Source: Phycisphaerae bacterium
Lineage (GTDB): Bacteria > Planctomycetota > Phycisphaerae > Sedimentisphaerales > Anaerobacaceae
Direction of reading: 5' to 3'
Length of the DNA: 64,000 nt
NCBI GenBank assembly: GCA_017993835.1
Contig: JAGOLX010000001.1
Span: 1 to 64,000 of the forward strand
Shown: positions 62,713-64,000 of the stretch, piece by piece
Numbering within the stretch: position 1 is the first letter of the stretch
Layout: the number at the start of each line of letters is the position of its first letter
Made by a program: the position numbers and the translations under genes
Notes under the pieces: model-generated
What the model was told of the DNA's origin: nothing
Databases searched by the model: none
The model's input: the letters and a program-made list of their open reading frames with translations, nothing else

Positions 62713-64000
62713 TCCGTTGCGACCCGCAGAATTGTAAGGGAACTCCCCGGGAACTTGTGGACGAACTCGCCCTTCGCCGTCTGAATCCAACTTTCGGATG
62801 GCGCCACGCGCGTCGGTTCGTCGAGACTGTTGTTGTCGGAGAGACTTGCCGACGTCAGGACAGTGACCGACGCATCCGGCTTGATGCCGTTCACGTTGCG
62901 CAGGACCAGTGTGGTGGTGACCGGATCGGATGCAGTGTTGATGGCCTTGACGATCAGATCGCCACTGGCTTCGTCCCGGCCGGCGGCAGCGTAGAAGTGC
63001 TCTGTTGCGGGAGCGATCTCATCGTGGATCAACTGGCCGTCGAGGGAGCAGCGGATTCGATTGCCCGCCAACTCGATCTTCACGTCGTACCAGCGTCCCG
63101 TCTCGATCCGGCCCTGCACGTGCCGGCCGACGGGACTCTGGTTCAGCTCGATGGCGTGCTCGCGATTGCCCCAGCCGCCGACGTTCCACCAGTACTTGCT
63201 CTGGCCCTTGCGGCCGAAGACGACGAGGAACCCTTCGTCGCCGCGGAGCTTCCGGGCCTTGAGCGTCAGCGTGTAGCCGAACCACGTCTCGTCGCCGAAA
63301 TAGCTCAGACCCACCGCCTGGCGACCCTGGCGATAGGCTCCCTCCACGAGCGACCATTCTCCGCCGTCCGGCCTCCAGTCAGCGGAACCATTTGAAGAGT
63401 CCGATGCGTAGAGGACTTGGCCGTCCTTCTGGACGCGGATATCCTTGAACTCCGCGGAGGTGTTCCACGTGCCGACGCCGATGGCCCCCGCAACCGCCGG
63501 AGGCTCGGTTTGTTCGAGTTTCACCTCGGTGCGGACGGTGTAGCTCGGCCGGTTCAGGCTGAGGAGCTTCCAGAGATAGTATGACGCGGTGCCGAAGACT
63601 CGCGTGCCGTCGTGGTAGATCATGCCATGCCAGTCCCAGGTCCGACCGTCCACGTGGGCCAGCAGAGGCGCATAGGAGACCATTTGCACCGCGTCCGCGT
63701 TTCGCTCACAGCCCATCAGGAACACGCCTTCGGCCAGTGCCGCCAGGAGGTTGCCGCGATAGGGGCCGCCGTCCTGGCTGGTTACGGCCACCTCGCCGAG
63801 ATAGAGCGGCGCGAGACTGCGATCTCGGGTGTCGTACTCGTTGAAGCGGTTCATGAACCACGTCGGGTTGTTGTAGTAGTGCCGATCCGCGATCTGGTAG
63901 AGCCCGGCGGGCATGCGATAATACGAGAGGTCCGCCAGGTAGATCAGGTCAGGGTACTTCGCCTTCATCGCGTCGTAGATGAACCGGTATCGCTCCTCGT
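62709..64000 (-). CDS. Alpha-L-arabinofuranosidase-like protein, C-terminal part (cut by window end)
   Basis: The gene enters from beyond 64000, so the N-terminus and probably the first catalytic Glu are missing. Seen are YYNNPTWFMNRFNEYD, LYLGEVAVTSQDGG with the likely nucleophile Glu, then a beta-sandwich with HGMIYHDGTRVFGTASYYLWKLLS and a later LamG-like region. This is the GH51 order. It cleaves arabinose from plant-type polysaccharides. Confidence 0.8.
   Translation of the reverse strand, partial: EERYRFIYDAMKAKYPDLIYLADLSYYRMPAGLYQIADRHYYNNPTWFMNRFNEYDTRDRSLAPLYLGEVAVTSQDGGPYRGNLLAALAEGVFLMGCERNADAVQMVSYAPLLAHVDGRTWDWHGMIYHDGTRVFGTASYYLWKLLSLNRPSYTVRTEVKLEQTEPPAVAGAIGVGTWNTSAEFKDIRVQKDGQVLYASDSSNGSADWRPDGGEWSLVEGAYRQGRQAVGLSYFGDETWFGYTLTLKARKLRGDEGFLVVFGRKGQSKYWWNVGGWGNREHAIELNQSPVGRHVQGRIETGRWYDVKIELAGNRIRCSLDGQLIHDEIAPATEHFYAAAGRDEASGDLIVKAINTASDPVTTTLVLRNVNGIKPDASVTVLTSASLSDNNSLDEPTRVAPSESWIQTAKGEFVHKFPGSSLTILRVATD

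Overview
The window is a GC-rich bacterial chromosome segment with no rRNA, CRISPR array or plasmid origin. Its gene content points to the Planctomycetota, most likely class Phycisphaerae (Sedimentisphaerales-like). The signs are: secreted proteins with dockerin-type and LamG domains, several ECF sigma factors with FecR or anti-sigma partners, FG-GAP/VCBS and carboxypeptidase-regulatory repeat proteins, a carbamoyltransferase-SxtJ-DUF5989 cluster, and intergenic space filled with short inverted or dispersed repeats. This assignment is an inference from content; no marker gene was compared.

Layout. 0.3-3.2 kb: a ferritin-like DUF2202 protein divergent from an ECF sigma / zinc-finger anti-sigma / periplasmic sensor operon. 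3.3-4.9 kb: an exported protein made of exactly three 166-residue methyltransferase-like units. 5.2-8.5 kb: tRNA-Arg(TCG), an M28 peptidase-dockerin-LamG protein, and a decayed mobile-element relic (IS1380 transposase and tyrosine recombinase fragments) ending at a CAT-anticodon tRNA. 8.5-12.5 kb: small proteins, a 17-bp minisatellite, an acetyltransferase and an FG-GAP protein with an in-frame TGA that looks like selenocysteine. 12.7-20.9 kb: an M16 peptidase pair, a UbiA prenyltransferase, an RsuA/RluB pseudouridine synthase, a RidA-like protein and an SGNH/TPR protein. 20.9-23.6 kb: DUF5989-SxtJ-carbamoyltransferase. 24.4-27.6 kb: a two-gene DUF4062-STAND-TPR and membrane-protein cassette. 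28.1-33.0 kb: rpmB, gatC, an esterase, gatA, gatB and a cupin gene. 33.2-36.1 kb: a metallo-beta-lactamase/caspase-like fusion and a small hydrophilic protein. 36.3-41.6 kb: a four-repeat secreted protein, plsY, a 2-TM protein and an orphan histidine kinase. 41.7-49.4 kb: a giant CBM9/LamG protein divergent from an ECF sigma-FecR-carboxypeptidase-regulatory operon. 49.2-56.8 kb: metabolic and repair genes (ICMT-like, mutY, thioesterase, HTH-EIIA, lhgO, CGGC protein, RRM protein, Gfo/Idh/MocA). 57.0-64.0 kb: a Rieske-like protein, a formylglycine-enzyme-like lipoprotein, a release-factor-like protein, a cold-shock protein, ParA, a third ECF sigma system, an epimerase and a truncated arabinofuranosidase.

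The strongest candidates for undescribed biology are (i) the exported MBL-caspase-like fusion with its small downstream partner, (ii) the DUF4062-STAND-TPR protein with its 3-TM partner, which resembles a membrane-effector defence cassette, (iii) the candidate selenoprotein with a bSECIS-like hairpin 12 nt after the TGA, and (iv) the perfectly periodic triple methyltransferase. Housekeeping genes are spread among these accessory modules, so the window is not one single island.
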